Assembly: GCA_028023455.1 (NCBI GenBank)
Contig: JAQFVV010012545.1
Coordinates: 1,612,001-1,676,000, forward strand
Direction: 5' to 3'
DNA from: Epiperipatus broadwayi
Taxonomy: Eukaryota > Onychophora > Udeonychophora > Euonychophora > Peripatidae
Length of the DNA: 64,000 nucleotides
The notes below the pieces were generated by a model, which had not been told where the DNA came from, did not search any database, and saw only the letters and a list, made by a program, of their open reading frames with translations. Shown here one piece after another: positions 1 to 13,542 of the stretch. Position 1 is the stretch's first letter, and each line of letters opens with the position of its first letter. A program made the position numbers and the translations under genes.

Positions 1-330
1 TAATTAAAGATTTAAATATTTTATATTATAAGCATTTGAATATATGCACATATATAAGAGTTTATATTTTGACCAACATAGCCTATGTACTTAAACTAAA
101 GGAAATTATGTACAATTTAAATAATTTGGCTACATGTAATTGAAATATTTTGCATTGTCAGACAAATGTCGGCATTTATATGTCTATTATTTAAAACCCC
201 TTGCAATTTAGATATCTGTAAACTGTAATTTCAATAATCATGCATTTATTGTTCAATTATCAATCAATGAAAATATTTAATGTCTATGTGTAAACTCAAA
301 GTCAGAAATAATTTGTTTGTATTACTGAGA

Positions 331-730
331 ATATGTCTAAATGCACTAAAACACAGGCAATGGTAATTTTGAGAAGTTTTATCTTCTCATAATCATAGTG
401 AATGAGTTGTGTGAGCATGGTGGAATATGTATGTGACAAATATTTAAATATATACAAACCGGTTTAGAAAATCCATTTTTTGGAGAGGTAAAAGCATGCT
501 TTCTTTCAGCTTATAGCATGGATGTTGTTAGTTATAAGCTATGCTTCTTTGATTTTACGTTTAATCATGGCGTTTTATGCATATTTGTCACATATATATT
601 CCACAATGCTCATACAACCCATTTACTAGGATTATGAGAAGATAAAACTTCTCGAAAGCACTCAGCCAATTAATACTACAATTTGTACTTAGCTTCACTA
701 TTGCCTCCGTTTTAGTGCATTTAGACATAT
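331..730. mobile_element. Foldback element with two-part inverted repeats
   Basis: The outer arms 331-361 and 700-730 (ATATGTCTAAATGCACTAAA type) and the inner arms 371-442 and 582-653 (GAGAAGTTTTATCTTCTCAT type) pair as inverted repeats. The right side has about 40 extra bases between arms. The loop contains a further stem, GCTTATAGCAT with TATAAGCTATGC. The 14 bp ATTACTGAGAATAT occurs just outside or at the left edge (321-334) and again at 767-780, which could be a long target duplication or part of the element. No coding content. Confidence 0.75.
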
Positions 731-1949
731 TACGTTTAATTGAAGTCTAAGTTGCTTTATTCTTATATTACTGAGAATATTTATTACATCTTTAATTTAA
801 TTTTTTTTTTAATTATTATTTTTACCTACTAATTAATTGATAAGTTTACTAATCATTATTTTAAATTATTCCAGTAAATTTATTTATGATTAGATTATGC
901 GTTGTATTGTTCACATAAGTTCAGATTTTGTGTGATCCACAAAGTTAAGCAGGATATAATGAAATTTGAACTATATAAGTGTGGACATCTATGTAGTCAC
1001 TTTTACAATTATTTGTAAGCACTAGGTTATCGTAAATCCCCTTTAAAATCCACGTACTTTATTCATGATGATGATTACTAGTTTATTTATGGACAATATC
1101 TCGATGCTGCCAGACAGTCATGAGCACTGATGATAATTATCATTTATGATCCAACACCCACTTTTATATCACTTAATATATGCTTAATTTATCACCAAAA
1201 AATATTAAAGATTATTCTTTCAAATATTTTGCCTCATATTGGTACTTGGCTTGGTCATGATTAGTCTAAGATTTTATATTATGCTTCTTTTTAAATCCAG
1301 TCACAAGAGATTATAGTTGATTACTATTTGCTATTGACAATATGTTAATTATGTATTAGTTACATTTGGCTGCTCTTTTTGATTGTTGATTTATTATTTA
1401 TGGCCTGATGAGGATGAATGTTAGCAGAGGTTGTTATAATTGAATCCTGAACTATTTTCTGATTTATCACAAACAATACCCCAATAAGAGAATAGCTGAT
1501 CATCATCAATCATCAATTATGAATTTACTATTATTTAGATTATTTATGATTGCTCAGATTACTATTCAAGTACAAATGATGCACCAGAAAGTGAGCCAGA
1601 TCTTCTATTTTTAACAACACCACTCTTCTCATTGCAATTATGATACCATAACAATAATTAACAAATCAGACTCAAAGAGTCACTTTAACAAACTTGCAAA
1701 TAATGTCTATTTTCTTATATCAATGCTAATCTACTAGTTAGATAAAATAAAAAAAGATCCACTTTTATCTAACTGCCATGCTGATATTGTTGACATTTGA
1801 AAGAAATGAGACTTTATATTAGAGGCAATCTTCTTAAGTATAATTTCAATTATATCAGTTTACAATTTCAAATATTTAAGGTTTAAATTATAATAACTTT
1901 GAACTTGGACAAATAACAGAATAGCAGCCCAGAGATTTCAGATCACTCA

Positions 1950-2245
1950 ATGAAGTGTGGAGAGATGTATGTAAGGAGTACCAAGAAATATCGAAAACGA
2001 AATATATGGATGAGAGAATAAACAGATATTACTGACATCACTGAAAGAATTAAAAGACTGAAATTGAGGTGGGCTGAACATATTGGCAAAAAAAAATATT
2101 AGATGGACAGATGAGATTGTAAAAGACCACATGTGAGATGGGTGAATAAAATAAGAGTTTGGCATGATACAAAGAAGAGAGGCTAGAGAATGGAGAATCT
2201 GGATTAAACTTGGAGATCTCAATCTAGGAGTGAATCAATAATGGT
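1950..2245 (+). pseudogene. RTE-type LINE 3' tail relic
   Basis: Plus strand, in shifting frames, gives TDITERIKRLKLRWAEHIGK, then RWTDEIVKDHM, then AREWRIWIKLGDLNLGVNQ and W. This is the C-terminal end of RTE-type ORFs (LKWxWAGHVAR...RW...LGEAFIQQW), followed by a short A/T tail with ATGATGA. A second, more decayed copy is at 57596-57790. Confidence 0.65.
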
Positions 2246-5200
2246 TAAAAACAATGATGAACTTTAATAATCCTGTAAATAAACAATAGCTATTTAATAT
2301 ATAACTCTGAAAATGTATTTTATGGAGAACCATAATAATATTTAAATTCGCTAATCAAAAAAATTAGAGAACAATTTAACTAAATTCATTTTTAAATCAA
2401 CAAATGTAAAATAACTTATTTTTAATATCATTTGATTTTTTGGAAGTTGGTTTACATTCCATTTCCCAAAAACTCTGAAACACCCTAATAGAAATCTGTA
2501 AACAATGATCAAGATTAATAAATTCATAAAATCTCTGTTTAATAGATATTTGATTCATATCTGCAATAATAAAAATTCTGCCTTATAAAAATCCATGTTA
2601 GATCAGTGGTAAAATAGTTTTGAGGGAACTTACTTCAGGGTTAAAGGCTTTTCCAGTGCATAGTGAAGGAAAATATATTATTAGACTTGCTCACTCCTGA
2701 ATGATGTGGATTTAAATAACTTTCCATTCTTGTTTTACCCTTTAGTTCACAATGCCTAGAAATATTGTTTGACTGTAATCTGAACAAATTTTTATCTGGT
2801 CTAGATTGGAAGCCTGATTATAGACATTGAAGAGGATGTGCTATCTTAGCTTGAACATAACACCCTATATATATTCAATAATCGTGCTTACATAGACTTC
2901 ATCTTCAAATCAAGTTACATATGCTACAATTAACATTACAGCCATAGTCTCATCACTAACTGTTCTAATACTAATCTTCTAAAAAAAATTAAGTTGAGTT
3001 TAAAACCTTTATTACTTGCTGTATATGTGTATATATATGTAATATATCTAAGAATAAATTAGAACATTTAAAGTAGAGCTTTCTGAATTAAACTTTGAAA
3101 ATAAATTTTGCAATGGTTTAAATATTTTGCAAACAATATATATATATTTACATGTGAATAAACCAACAATCCCTAAATGTAAGGATATTATACATACTCA
3201 GATATGTACGCAAAAAAAAAAAAGGATTCATTTTTCAGACATTATCATCATCATTATTCTTTCCCAACTTGACAGATCTCATAACTATTATCACCATTTA
3301 GGATTTATCTATATACCTGTAGGATTGAAGTTGAATAATGTTTTTTGATAATTTGTAAGTTGAATAATGTTTTCAATTGGAAAAAACAAAAAGCAAACCG
3401 AATGATGTCAAGTCTAGACAAACTTAACAAATATTTTTATCCTGGAAAATGAACCAAATGAACAGTGAATGTTATATATTAAAATATTATTTAACATTAC
3501 ACACATATACATATATACATGTAAATGGAGAGACAGTTTGATTAAAATTAGCATCTGACAGTACCTTAAACTCAACTTTGAGTTATGTGATTATCTCATG
3601 AATATTTTGTTTCAACCAACCAAAAGAATGGCATTTATCTGAATCTAAATAATAAAATAGATATTTACAACAATCTACTGCAACTACTGTTTAAGACAAA
3701 GGTGACTAATAACTTGGCAATTTTGATAAAGATGCATTGTTTCATCAATTTAATACTGAGTCATACATAACTTTTTGCAGTAGACATCTTATCTCAATTA
3801 ATTCAACAAAAACTCATAAAATAGAGTCAATATTTTTTTGATACAATTCATTCATATGATACATTCACACTTTGTTGACAAATGTCATTATACTATTATG
3901 CAACATGTGTACTATGGGTTACTCAGTATCCAACCGCCAGAAACCAATTCTCAATACTGTTATCAAGTTTTCCAAAAGTAACAACTAAACTATTGCTTCA
4001 TAAATCTAACCAATTACAAAACTAAAAGATGGTTTTAAAATTACAAATGTAGCCATGAAAATAGAGAATAATCCAACTTGTATTATCATCTGGAAAAAAT
4101 GCTGGAAAATCATAATAGCGAGTTGTTAGTAATGTTCGAGACAGAAAAATTACCCATTTTTCTGCTTGATCCTACTCTGCCAAGAAAAGCTCTGCCACAT
4201 GAAAAGGGATAGATTCTGATTTCATTATTTAATTAAAGACAAATACAAAAAAAAAAAACAACACTACATAAACTCGATACAAATCTCTAAAGCTAAAACT
4301 TAAACTTTCACAAAAATACTTTATTAACAGTGAATGTAAATTAAAAAAAAACTCTGGACGAATTAGCTACTGATATAGCAAAGTAGAAAGAAATTGAATT
4401 TGTGAACTGGCATCAAAACAAAGCAAGTATATCATAGCTACACCAAGCGGTATTAAAACAAAATCCAGTCCTATAAAACTCATAATGCAAAATCTTCAAG
4501 TGACAGCTTAACATCGCATGAATTAATTGAAGAAATGTAAAAATTATCCTACTAATGACTACTTAACACTTCAAAGAGTTTTTGCATTAATTGAAAAATA
4601 GATTATCATTGATACTTTAAATTTGAAGACATAAAGCTTGCGACCTCCCAAACAATCAATTTTAATCCCTTAAAACCTTAATATGAACAATTAATCATTA
4701 GTGAAGGAGGAGTACTATTACTCATTTCTATTATTTTAAAGAATTGTTTCTCTTATTGTTAATATGATACAAAAATCAGATATTTATATAGCAGTTATGC
4801 AAAAGCTGATCACAAGATGGTCAAGACTTCCAAATTAATCTCAATTCTTTCTGTAAATGTGAAATCAATAAATCATTTACTATATAAATGTGAAAGTTTG
4901 TTTATTTGTGACTTTATAACTCAATAAATATTGCACTAATCTTGACGAATCTTGCAGGAATTTCTTTCTTTTTTAATACAGAATTTTACTAGTACACAAA
5001 TTTTTTAAAACAATTAAGTTTTAAAGAAATTTGTATTTTGCAATATAAAAATGTGTGGAAAATCTATATTGGTACTGTTTTGAAATGATGTCAAAAAAAA
5101 AAAATCAAAAAGAGGACAACATTGATAAAAGATTACAGAATTGGAAAAATTTTTAAACAAAAAATATAGTTTTTGGAAAAGCAAAATAAATATATTTTAA

Positions 5201-5784
5201 ATTAATTACATTGCATTTGTACCATATATTAATTTCTCGCTTATCAGTTAAAATATTATATTTGATAAACTTTTAGAATTTTTAGTTTAAATATATATTT
5301 AACACTTGTTAAAATAAAATTTAAAATGGCATGGGTACAACAAGAGAAATTTTATTGAATTTGATAAACTTTTACTATAAAATTGATAAACTTTTAGGGA
5401 TATCAGTTTACATACTTAAAAAAAATAAATAGAGAATGATTACTGAATTTCACAAACTTTTACCATTTCCCTTTGAGTATATTTTGACATGATAAAGTAA
5501 GTTTTAAATACATTTAATTAATATGTGTGAAAGATAATTTTAAAATGGTGTGGGTATTTAATTTTAAAGATATTAACTTCCATTAATTAACTATTATACT
5601 AATATAGATATGATAAGAAAAAGATAAGTTAAATATAAGAAATAAAAACAATAAGTGTGAGAGGTAGGCTCCTACTATTTAAATGTCCATTTACAATAAA
5701 TAAAAAAGGAAACTTTTCTATAGTATTGGAAAAATATTTTTTTCTCTATCCTTTAGTTATCTATTATCTACCTATTCTTTATAT

Positions 5785-5898
5785 TGCAGGGGTAACTTAT
5801 AATCAAACCTTTGTTCACTCTCACCACCAAATCAAACTCATTGAGCATGTATTTTTATTTTATGGAGTTAATAAACTCATATATATATATATATATAT
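5785..5898 (+). repeat. Ty3/gypsy 5' LTR, first part
   Basis: TGCAGGGGTAACTTATAATC aligns with TGTAAGGGTAGCTTTAAATC at 13543. Common blocks include TTTGTTCACTCTCA, ACCAAATCAAACTCATT and GCATGTATTTTTATTTT. It stops in a TA run where an insertion begins. Confidence 0.8.
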
Positions 5899-8469
5899 TG
5901 TAACCGGACCCCATATAACCCCTTTATTACCTCGGTTGTAACAATTTCCTGATGAGCATGTTGCAGGAAGGAACTATCGATTGGCATTCCCCAATGCAGA
6001 TGTTATACCCCCCCCTACAACAATATTTCCTGCTCATCAGAGGATGTAGCACCATAGAGACTGGAAGCATCTAGAAATTTCTGTGTTTGGTTTCCCAAAC
6101 GGCGCCACTACAACTTGACTTACCTAGGTCTAGTTATGCCAGACTATCTCAGGAGGCATGAGATTCTCGTGAACAAGTGCAATGAATAACAAGTGATGCA
6201 ACATGAACGACTGGATAACTAAAATTAATTTTAAATAACAACAATTTTATCTAACAACACAATTCATTTGCAAGTCCTTCTAATAAAGTTCCTTTATATC
6301 CATGTGAAGATTCATTTTCAGTTCAATCATGAGAAGTTTAGAAGCACTTTATTTATCAATAATTCGTTTGCAAGTCCTACCAATAAAGTTCATTCATATC
6401 CATGTGAAGATTCATTTTAATTTATCTTGTCTCTTGGTATACATCCAATAATATTACAATATGAATTAAAGAATGCAAGTTCTTTAACAATTTACATCTT
6501 TAGTTATTTAGTTAATTCACAGAGAGGAGTGCAATATATGAAGACAACAGAGATAATAATGAAGATAACTGATAGCATTTTATTTAATTAAAAGTTTCAC
6601 TTAATTCTGATTTGTAGTGTTTTAGGTAGTTGTCACATGTAATGTGGCTTAAATTAACTCATATATGAAGATATTCTTTACAGACAAGAGCATTTCTATT
6701 ATTCCAGTTAATTTTAAGTTAGTCAAAGCATAATAAATATATATTTCTATTCATGGTTATCCAAATCCAGGTTTGAATCCATAATATAAGCACATTTATC
6801 CTAGGTTCATTGGTTATCCATCGGTCGATATAAGCACATTTATATCCATTGGTTATTCAGGTAAAATATAAGTGTATGTATTTCCATTGGTTATTCAGGT
6901 AAAATATAAGTGTATGTATTTCCAACTGTCCAGATATCAATTCATCTTGCAAATGCATTTATTTGGTATTTCCAATTTCATAAGACATATATATATAATT
7001 TATACGCATCAATAACTCTAGGTATATCATTATAGTACATTTAACCGTGACACATTGTTTTGGTATTCTTACTTCTCAACTCGTATATATAACATGTTTT
7101 AATTCCGTGTTTATATTCCTTTTCTCAGAGTTTTCAAATAACAAATAAAATTTAAAAAAAAAAAAAAAACTCTTAATCTTTCAACTTATTTAAGTATGTT
7201 GTTCATTATACGCATATAACCATTAATTTTTATTGTACTAATTCATATTTAAATATTTGAATTTATTCATAATATAGTATAAATTTACTAAATACATTCA
7301 TTTTGTATATTTTCTAATCTTATCTGGGTTATAAACACGTTATTATAATCTAGTTAGTTATAGTTATATGTAATAGCTCAGCATTTCTAATTCTTCCAGG
7401 TATACTTATTTATATATCAGTAATATAAATAGTTATAAGTATTTGTTTTTATTTTATTTTAATTCAGATGTATCTGCATATAAGAAGTTAATCATTTATG
7501 ATTTACATTATTAAAAATGCCTTTTAATTATAGATATTTAAGACATTTACATATTTATAATTTATCGCTAATAAAACGTATTTTCACATAGCTATAATTA
7601 TTCATAATTTAAGAAAGACGGTTTTTTTATTTTATAAACACATATAATATCCAGTTTGTTCCTTCACTTTAGATTACTACTGCATTCAAAAAGGGGTCAT
7701 TTTATTTAAGCTGAATGGCATTATTTACTTTCTATGATGTTCACTCAGGCGAATCTTGGAGAATCATGGCTGTGGACAAAGAGAGGAAACATTACGATTA
7801 GCCTTCCATTCTTATGATTTCCTTATTAATACTTTCTTTTTTCATCATTAGCAATGTGGTTGTAAATATTATATTCCAAGGTTACTAAAATCACTGGTCA
7901 ACTAAACAGTTAAGCACACTTAGATAAAAAAAATTAACTTTTTAACTCTTTCACTTTTCTTACTTTTTAACTGCTCTTAAAATCTTTTTTTAAAAACATC
8001 TAATCTGAACTTCAAACTCAACTATTTATACCCTGATCTCTGGATTGATTCAACTGCATTCCCACTATATATCTGATTTGTTACACAGCTTTCATTTAAG
8101 TCCGAGTGCTTTTCTCTTCTTAAGGATTGGGCACTACTTTTAACGGGACAGATAAGGAATCATAAGAATTAAGCCATGTTTTTCAATTTGATAACTTTGC
8201 CTCAAGCAAATATTATATTTTGTACAACATCGTTTCAAAAATTAAAATATAATATTTTAATAAATGCCAGCTTTTATTTATATCATAATTTAAAATTATA
8301 AAATCAATAATGAAGGTTTATCTTTTTTTTTTCTCAATTATAGAAAATAATGATTTTCTTTTAACTTTAAACTCAACTTCTTTCATATTCATCTGCCTTT
8401 TTTTTAGAGAGGGGGGGGGTAAAACGGCTCTTGGAATACATACACATGTGAAACAGAGTTTCTGTTTCA
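5899..8469. mobile_element. 2.6 kb insertion splitting the 5' LTR
   Basis: The inserted DNA starts TGTAACCGG and ends CTGTTTCA, with ATAT on both sides, so TG...CA ends and a short duplication of an LTR retroelement are possible (a TA run makes this ambiguous). At 6101-6107 GGCGCCA is the reverse complement of a tRNA primer-binding start (TGGCGCC-GTT), pointing to a minus-strand LTR element. Direct repeats of 38 bp (6846-6883, 6884-6921) and a partial 50 bp repeat near 6271 and 6371 are present. No coding sequence. It may be a solo LTR or a truncated element. Confidence 0.55.
6846..6921. repeat. Tandem duplication, 38 bp unit
   Basis: CCATTGGTTATTCAGGTAAA begins at 6846 and 6884; the two units are identical by eye. 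Confidence 0.85.
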
Positions 8470-8773
8470 ATATATATAGATGCAACAAACATTTATTTTT
8501 CACTATATTAAACAAATATCATGATACGATTAGTTTCGCTTATATATTAGAAAGATAAAAATCCTAATTAAAAAGAAATCATACTAATATATATGTATAC
8601 AAATAATGAGACCCATGTCAATGGATTGTACTTCATTATACAAGATTAAGTAAACATTTTACAGCCTAATGACAAACCAGTCACTAGGTAACCAAATGCA
8701 GAAGATGAAAGCATAATTTTACTATATAATTTTATTTACAATCAATATAATCCACACAACAATAGGGTTCACA
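8470..8773 (+). repeat. Ty3/gypsy 5' LTR, second part
   Basis: Matches 13673-13982 over its length (for example AACAAACATTTATTTTTCAC, AATGCAGAAGATGAAA, ACAATCAATATAATCCA) and ends GGTTCACA like the 3' LTR. Confidence 0.85.
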
Positions 8774-10240
8774 CAGCAATGGAAACGAAATAAAATGCAA
8801 GTATACTGAACAATGGAAGTCGGGTCCAGTATAAAAACAAATCCAGTTCATTTCCATTGTCCTTTTACTATTTTCAAAGAATGCAAAAGCTGTATAACAA
8901 CATCAGACTATCGAATGTTTAAATCCAAGAAAGATGGATGGCCTATTCGAATATTTCAATTTATTCGTTTGATCATTGTAATGCAAATTACAAAAAATTA
9001 TAGCCAATGTTTAAACAGAAAGAACTCTAATAAATTCATGCAGTTGGATAATATAATTGAACCGATTTAAATAGATATTTAAAAGAAAAAGGACCGTGCT
9101 ATTCTTCAAATATGGATAAAATAACAAAATAGAATGTCATCAGCATACTTATATAAAAACGATGGAATAATTCTGTTTTTATAAAAATTATTAAATATCA
9201 AACAGTGAATTAACAAAATTTTAATCACTTACGAACTGCAAAACAATGTACTCTGGCTAACTTAATATTGTTGTAGGGCTAAAGTGTTGTCAGTCCTGAC
9301 AATAGAAAGCGCAATAATTAATATTCAATTGTGTAACATCTGCTACATCAAATGTCTTGTCTTAACTGTCCAGATGGATAATACATAACAAAAACAACAA
9401 TAGAAGATGAAAATAACATCATTCCAAATATATCGCCGAGGAGTCCCTATGAGTAATGCGTGGCTTGCCGAAGGATGACTGGAACAGCGATGAACTGTAT
9501 CTATCAGATACACTAGTTGCCTAATTCATGAATATTATACAAGATAACTTAATTTGTTGTGTAATATTTTTTTATTATTATATATATATATGTTTGTAGA
9601 ATTCTGTATTTTTTATTTAATTCACTTCCGCACTTGGACACCTGAATCTCTATAACTTGGAAGAATCCACTGTCGTTGAAGTCAAGAAACTGCAGGGAGG
9701 AAGGTTGTTAAGTTATACAATTTTTTTTATATGAAAAGTTTAGGTAATAACTCCCTCTGTAGTGATGTAATATTTGGTATTTATCATCATCCTTACTGTA
9801 AACAATATAGAATAAGATAACATGCACTTGCTGCAGGACAGTTTACGTTGCTTATTTATTTTTATTTTTTTTGTTAAGTAACAATGGTTTATATCAACTA
9901 CAATAAACTTGTACATAGTCAAGGGATACCCAAAGAAGATGGAACCTCTACAGCTGGAATTAGACTATGAAACTATTACACACATTTCACATAATCCTTT
10001 AAATAGTTAGTTAGCTTCGCGATCATTGTAATAACAAATTGATTTTTCTTTTCATTACTCTTATCTACTTTGTAAATACTTAGTAGCTTTATGTATACCT
10101 GCTACATTAATGATTAAATATGTTTATTACTCCAATCATTCCCTTTTTTTTTTATGAAAATCAAGTTAACAATGTTTAGTAACTAATAAAATAAAAAAAA
10201 TTGAAAACCTTTTAACATAAAAAAAAGCATATACATATGT

Positions 10241-10537
10241 GTGTATCAATTATGTATCCCTACCATATTAATGAATAAATATGTATTTTTAATACTGAAT
10301 GGCCTAATCCATGATGTCATTCTAGGGGCAGACTTCCTACACTTGAACACATGCATTATTGATTTGTTTCACAAAATAATTAAAATAGATGATGAAGTCT
10401 TGGAGATGACATTGCTTCTGAGATATGATCTACCTAAAGTTGATTGTACTATATCCAATATCCCAGAAGCGCTCATAGATAACAAACTTGTAGAGTCTAA
10501 CTTGCCGATGAGCATTGAAATTGCGATCTGTTATTAA
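10241..10537 (+). pseudogene. Ty3/gypsy protease relic
   Basis: Open frame of 98 residues. NGLIHDVILGADFLHLNTC fits the C-terminal half of retropepsins, where (I/V)LG-x-DFL follows the flap. The catalytic D-S/T-G triad lies upstream in the family and is not visible here. Leads into the RT relic after about 100 bases. Confidence 0.7.
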
Positions 10538-10599
10538 TAAATTTAGCCAATTTTCTCACAGATTCCAGGAGTGATAAATGGATTTCAATAGAGGATTAG

Positions 10600-11050
10600 A
10601 TTAATACATGACTAACCATTTCAATCCAAATCATGCCCTATTCCATACCAGTATTGTGAAGAAATATCCAAGCAGATTAATAAAATGTTCGATTGGGAGA
10701 TCATTTCCAAATGCTCTTCACCTTACTGTAATCCAGTTGTAACTGTGAAGAAAAAAGATGAGTCAATGAAATTTTGTTTGGATGATAAGCAACTAAACAG
10801 AATTACTGTCCCTGATAGAAACATTCCACCACCCATACACAAATTATTCGCGAGATTTGGAAACAAGGTGTCTTCCACTTTTGATCTAACATCCGGCTAT
10901 TGGCAGATTGAGCTCCATCCTGATGATCACCAATACACTGCCTTCTGATACAAGGGTTTTACTTATCAGTTTAATAGGATGCTTTTTGGATTGATAAATA
11001 ATGGTGCTGGTTTGATTAGATGTCTAGATAAGACTCTGAGGTGGATGATC
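10600..11050 (+). pseudogene. Ty3/gypsy reverse transcriptase relic
   Basis: The frame 10685-10948 reads MFDWEIISKCSSPYCNPVVT and VKKKDESMKFCLDDKQLN (family: GIIxPSxSPxxSPVVLVKKKDGSxRFCVDYRxLN), then FARFGNKVSSTFDLTSGYWQ with catalytic motif A (FDLxSGYWQI) and HPDDHQYTAF. After a TGA it continues YKGFTYQFNRMLFGLINN (YEFxxMPFGLxNA). The YxDD motif is lost: the sequence decays after 11040. Strong identification, clearly dead. Confidence 0.9.
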
Positions 11051-11179
11051 TGCCACAATTGAAACATCTTCAATATCTCACTATATTTTTTGAAGAGAGC
11101 TGTTAAAAAATGATCAAAATTAACTTTAAAGAGTACTCTAGTTTCAAACCAGGTAGTCTTCCCAGGGCATATCGTTGGT

Positions 11180-11600
11180 TGCAATGGGATAAAGCCTCGT
11201 CCAAAGATCAATGTCATTCAAAGCTTTCCTAAACCAACCAACAGAAACAAATCAGATCATTCTTAGGCCTCTATAACTTACAATTGTTTCTACCAGAAGT
11301 TCTCAGACCACATGGAACTGTTGTTAAAAACTAATTAGAAAAGATGAACGATGGAACTGAATTGAGGAACAGCACAAGGCATTTGAAATTATTAAAACAG
11401 AATTCTTAGAGCAAACCATGCTAGTCTTCCTTGATTTTAATAAACCATACATTGTCCAAACAGATAGTAGTGGTTTCAAATTAGAGGTAATGTTATCCCA
11501 GATCTAGGAGGACAACCAGCATGGTGTCCTCTATTTTATTGGCCAGTTCCTGAAAGGTCCAGAGATAAGTTGTAGTTTCTGAGAGAAGGGCATTGGTATT
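11180..11600 (+). pseudogene. Ty3/gypsy connection and RNase H relic
   Basis: Broken frames give QIRSFLGLYN (family: LRSFLGLxxYYRRF), then a stretch ending NKPYIVQTDSSGFKLE and VMLSQI and GVLYFIGQFL. The consensus (PFxLxTDASxxGLGAVLSQ) marks the start of RNase H, with its first catalytic Asp kept. From about 11610 to 12000 no domain is clear. Confidence 0.7.
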
Positions 11601-12059
11601 GGTGTATGCCTTCCAGGGATTGTAGCAGATGCTACTTGGATCAGGGGTGGTGGTGATAATGGGCCACAGGGGCTTCGAGTTCCTGGATTATAGCTGCCTG
11701 GCTGGTAATTAGCTGGTGGAATGAAGTTTGCTATTGCAGGAGTTCAGTTGCACTGAACAGAATCATTTGTCGGTAGAAAATGCCTATATTACAAGTGTCA
11801 ACTTAATGACTAATAGTGATCTAGAGAATGATTTAGAGAACCTACCCCAGTTATAATTTGAAGACCCTGATTTAAAGCTAATCATGAAAACTTTTGAAAG
11901 GAAAGTTTTGAAATGTACCAAAGGATCTCTCTCACTATAAAATAAAAAACCAAATCTTATTTTACAGAGTAAACATAAAGACAAATGGAGGATAGTGATA
12001 ACTAAAACATTGCACGCCCCACTCATGATTATATGGAGATACTTTGTTGCCCATAAAAC

Positions 12060-12862
12060 AGAACATACTTTGAGAATTTGATTTACTGGCCAAGAACATA
12101 CCCATTTAACAAAAAGAAGTACTTACTGGTCACTTATGATCTCTTCTCAAAATATGTTTTGGCTTATCCAATATCCCATACTAATCGATACACATGAACA
12201 AGGTATTAGATACCCTCTAATTCGTAAGAATATGGAAACTCAAGATCATCCTAACAAACCATGGTATGCCTTTCCTATCCAAAGCATGGAAAAGATAGGT
12301 GAAAAATCTCAAAGACATGTGTTCACATCCATCAGGAATCCAGTCGAACCCTTGTGAACATGTAATGCAGGAGCTCAGATGTTTGTTCAGACCTTACGTA
12401 GAGGAGCATAAGGGGTAAGGCAAACAGAACATGTAGTCAACTATATGGAGGGTAAATGAATCAACTGGATTCATGCCCATTAGATTACACTTCAATCAAA
12501 CTATTCCAATATTATTTGACAATCAACCACCAATTAAATGCACTAAATTTGATTCACAAAGACATTAAAAGCATATGAGCAACTAACAAACAAAGCTGAG
12601 AGAAGGAAGAAAAACAAAAAAGGGAGTGCTTATAACTTCGAGATAGGGGACAAAGTATTCATCAAAACACCCCATATAAATAAAGCAATGGAAGGAAAAT
12701 GCCAAAAATTTTATAACCAATATGGGACCTTTCACTATTGTGAAACAGTCAGACCAAGTGTTTTGGGTAGAAATAAATGGAGAAGTGAAGGGAACATATA
12801 AAGCATGTAATTTAAAACCTTACTTCAGTCAAATAGTGACCAGAGTAGATATGCTTAACTGA
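12060..12862 (+). pseudogene. Ty3/gypsy integrase relic
   Basis: In shifting frames the sequence reads KKKYLLVTYDLFSKYV and LAYPI, the start of the integrase catalytic core (family: YILVxVDxFSKYV). Further on, STGFMPIRLHFNQTI-like sequence fits the region after the core. The end reads MGPFTIVKQ, FWVEINGEVKGTYKACNLKP and YF, the C-terminal GPY/F module that closes Ty3/gypsy integrases. The D,D-35-E residues cannot all be placed. Confidence 0.75.
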
Positions 12863-12990
12863 AAAGCAAGAAAGGATAGATATGTCTCAATTAAAGTTAG
12901 AAAGAAAAATGAGATAACATCAAAAAAATAGGTTCATTAATATATGAGAGTATACCCAGGTAGTTGCAAAAGCAATTACTAGGATGCTTT

Positions 12991-13287
12991 AGTCAACCAA
13001 GACTTAGGAGCTGATCCATAAGAATTAATGGACACCCAAATATTTGGTTAGTCCTTAGGGGAACCCAGTAAGCTTCAAAAAAGAGCATTAGTCAACCAAG
13101 ACTTAGGATCTGATCCACACAGATTAATGGACACCCAAATATTTGGTTAGTCCTTAGGGGAACCCAGTAAGCTTCAAAAAAGAGCATTAGTCAACCAAGA
13201 CTTAGGATCTGATCTACACAGATTAATGGACACTCCAATATTTGGTTAGTCCTTAGGGAAACCCAGTAAGCTTCAAAAAAAGAGCAG
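12991..13287. repeat. Tandem repeat, 99 bp unit, three copies
   Basis: Units begin AGTCAACCAAGACTTAGGA at 12991, 13090 and 13189 and end near GCTTCAAAAAAGAGCA. Only a few differences between units. Lies between the integrase end and the 3' LTR of the Ty3/gypsy element. Confidence 0.95.
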
Positions 13288-13542
13288 GGTAAAGGGTAAC
13301 AAGTTCAACTATGGGCCACCTGTAATAGGGACACATTACCTGTTGATCTCATACCATACAATCATCATCATCATCATAATAAAAAAGGACCCATATATAA
13401 ATCTCATTTAACTATGATGCAAGCTATAAAGCAAGAAACTGAAAAGTAGGGATATAGTGAGGAAACAAAAATAATAGGTTTTATAGCCCTTCTTTTTGAA
13501 CAAAAATTAGTTCAAAATTTGAACCCTGTAAGGATAGGGAGT

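Noticed and set aside
5940-6050. CTGATGAG sequences on both strands near 5951 and 6040 suggesting hammerhead ribozymes
   Set aside because: No GAAA at the right distance and no stem II/III. They are the two arms of a short inverted repeat (TTCCTG...GAGCA).
8813-9070. 85-residue frame after the gypsy 5' LTR as gag
   Set aside because: No CCHC zinc knuckle or gag-like pattern; could be chance.
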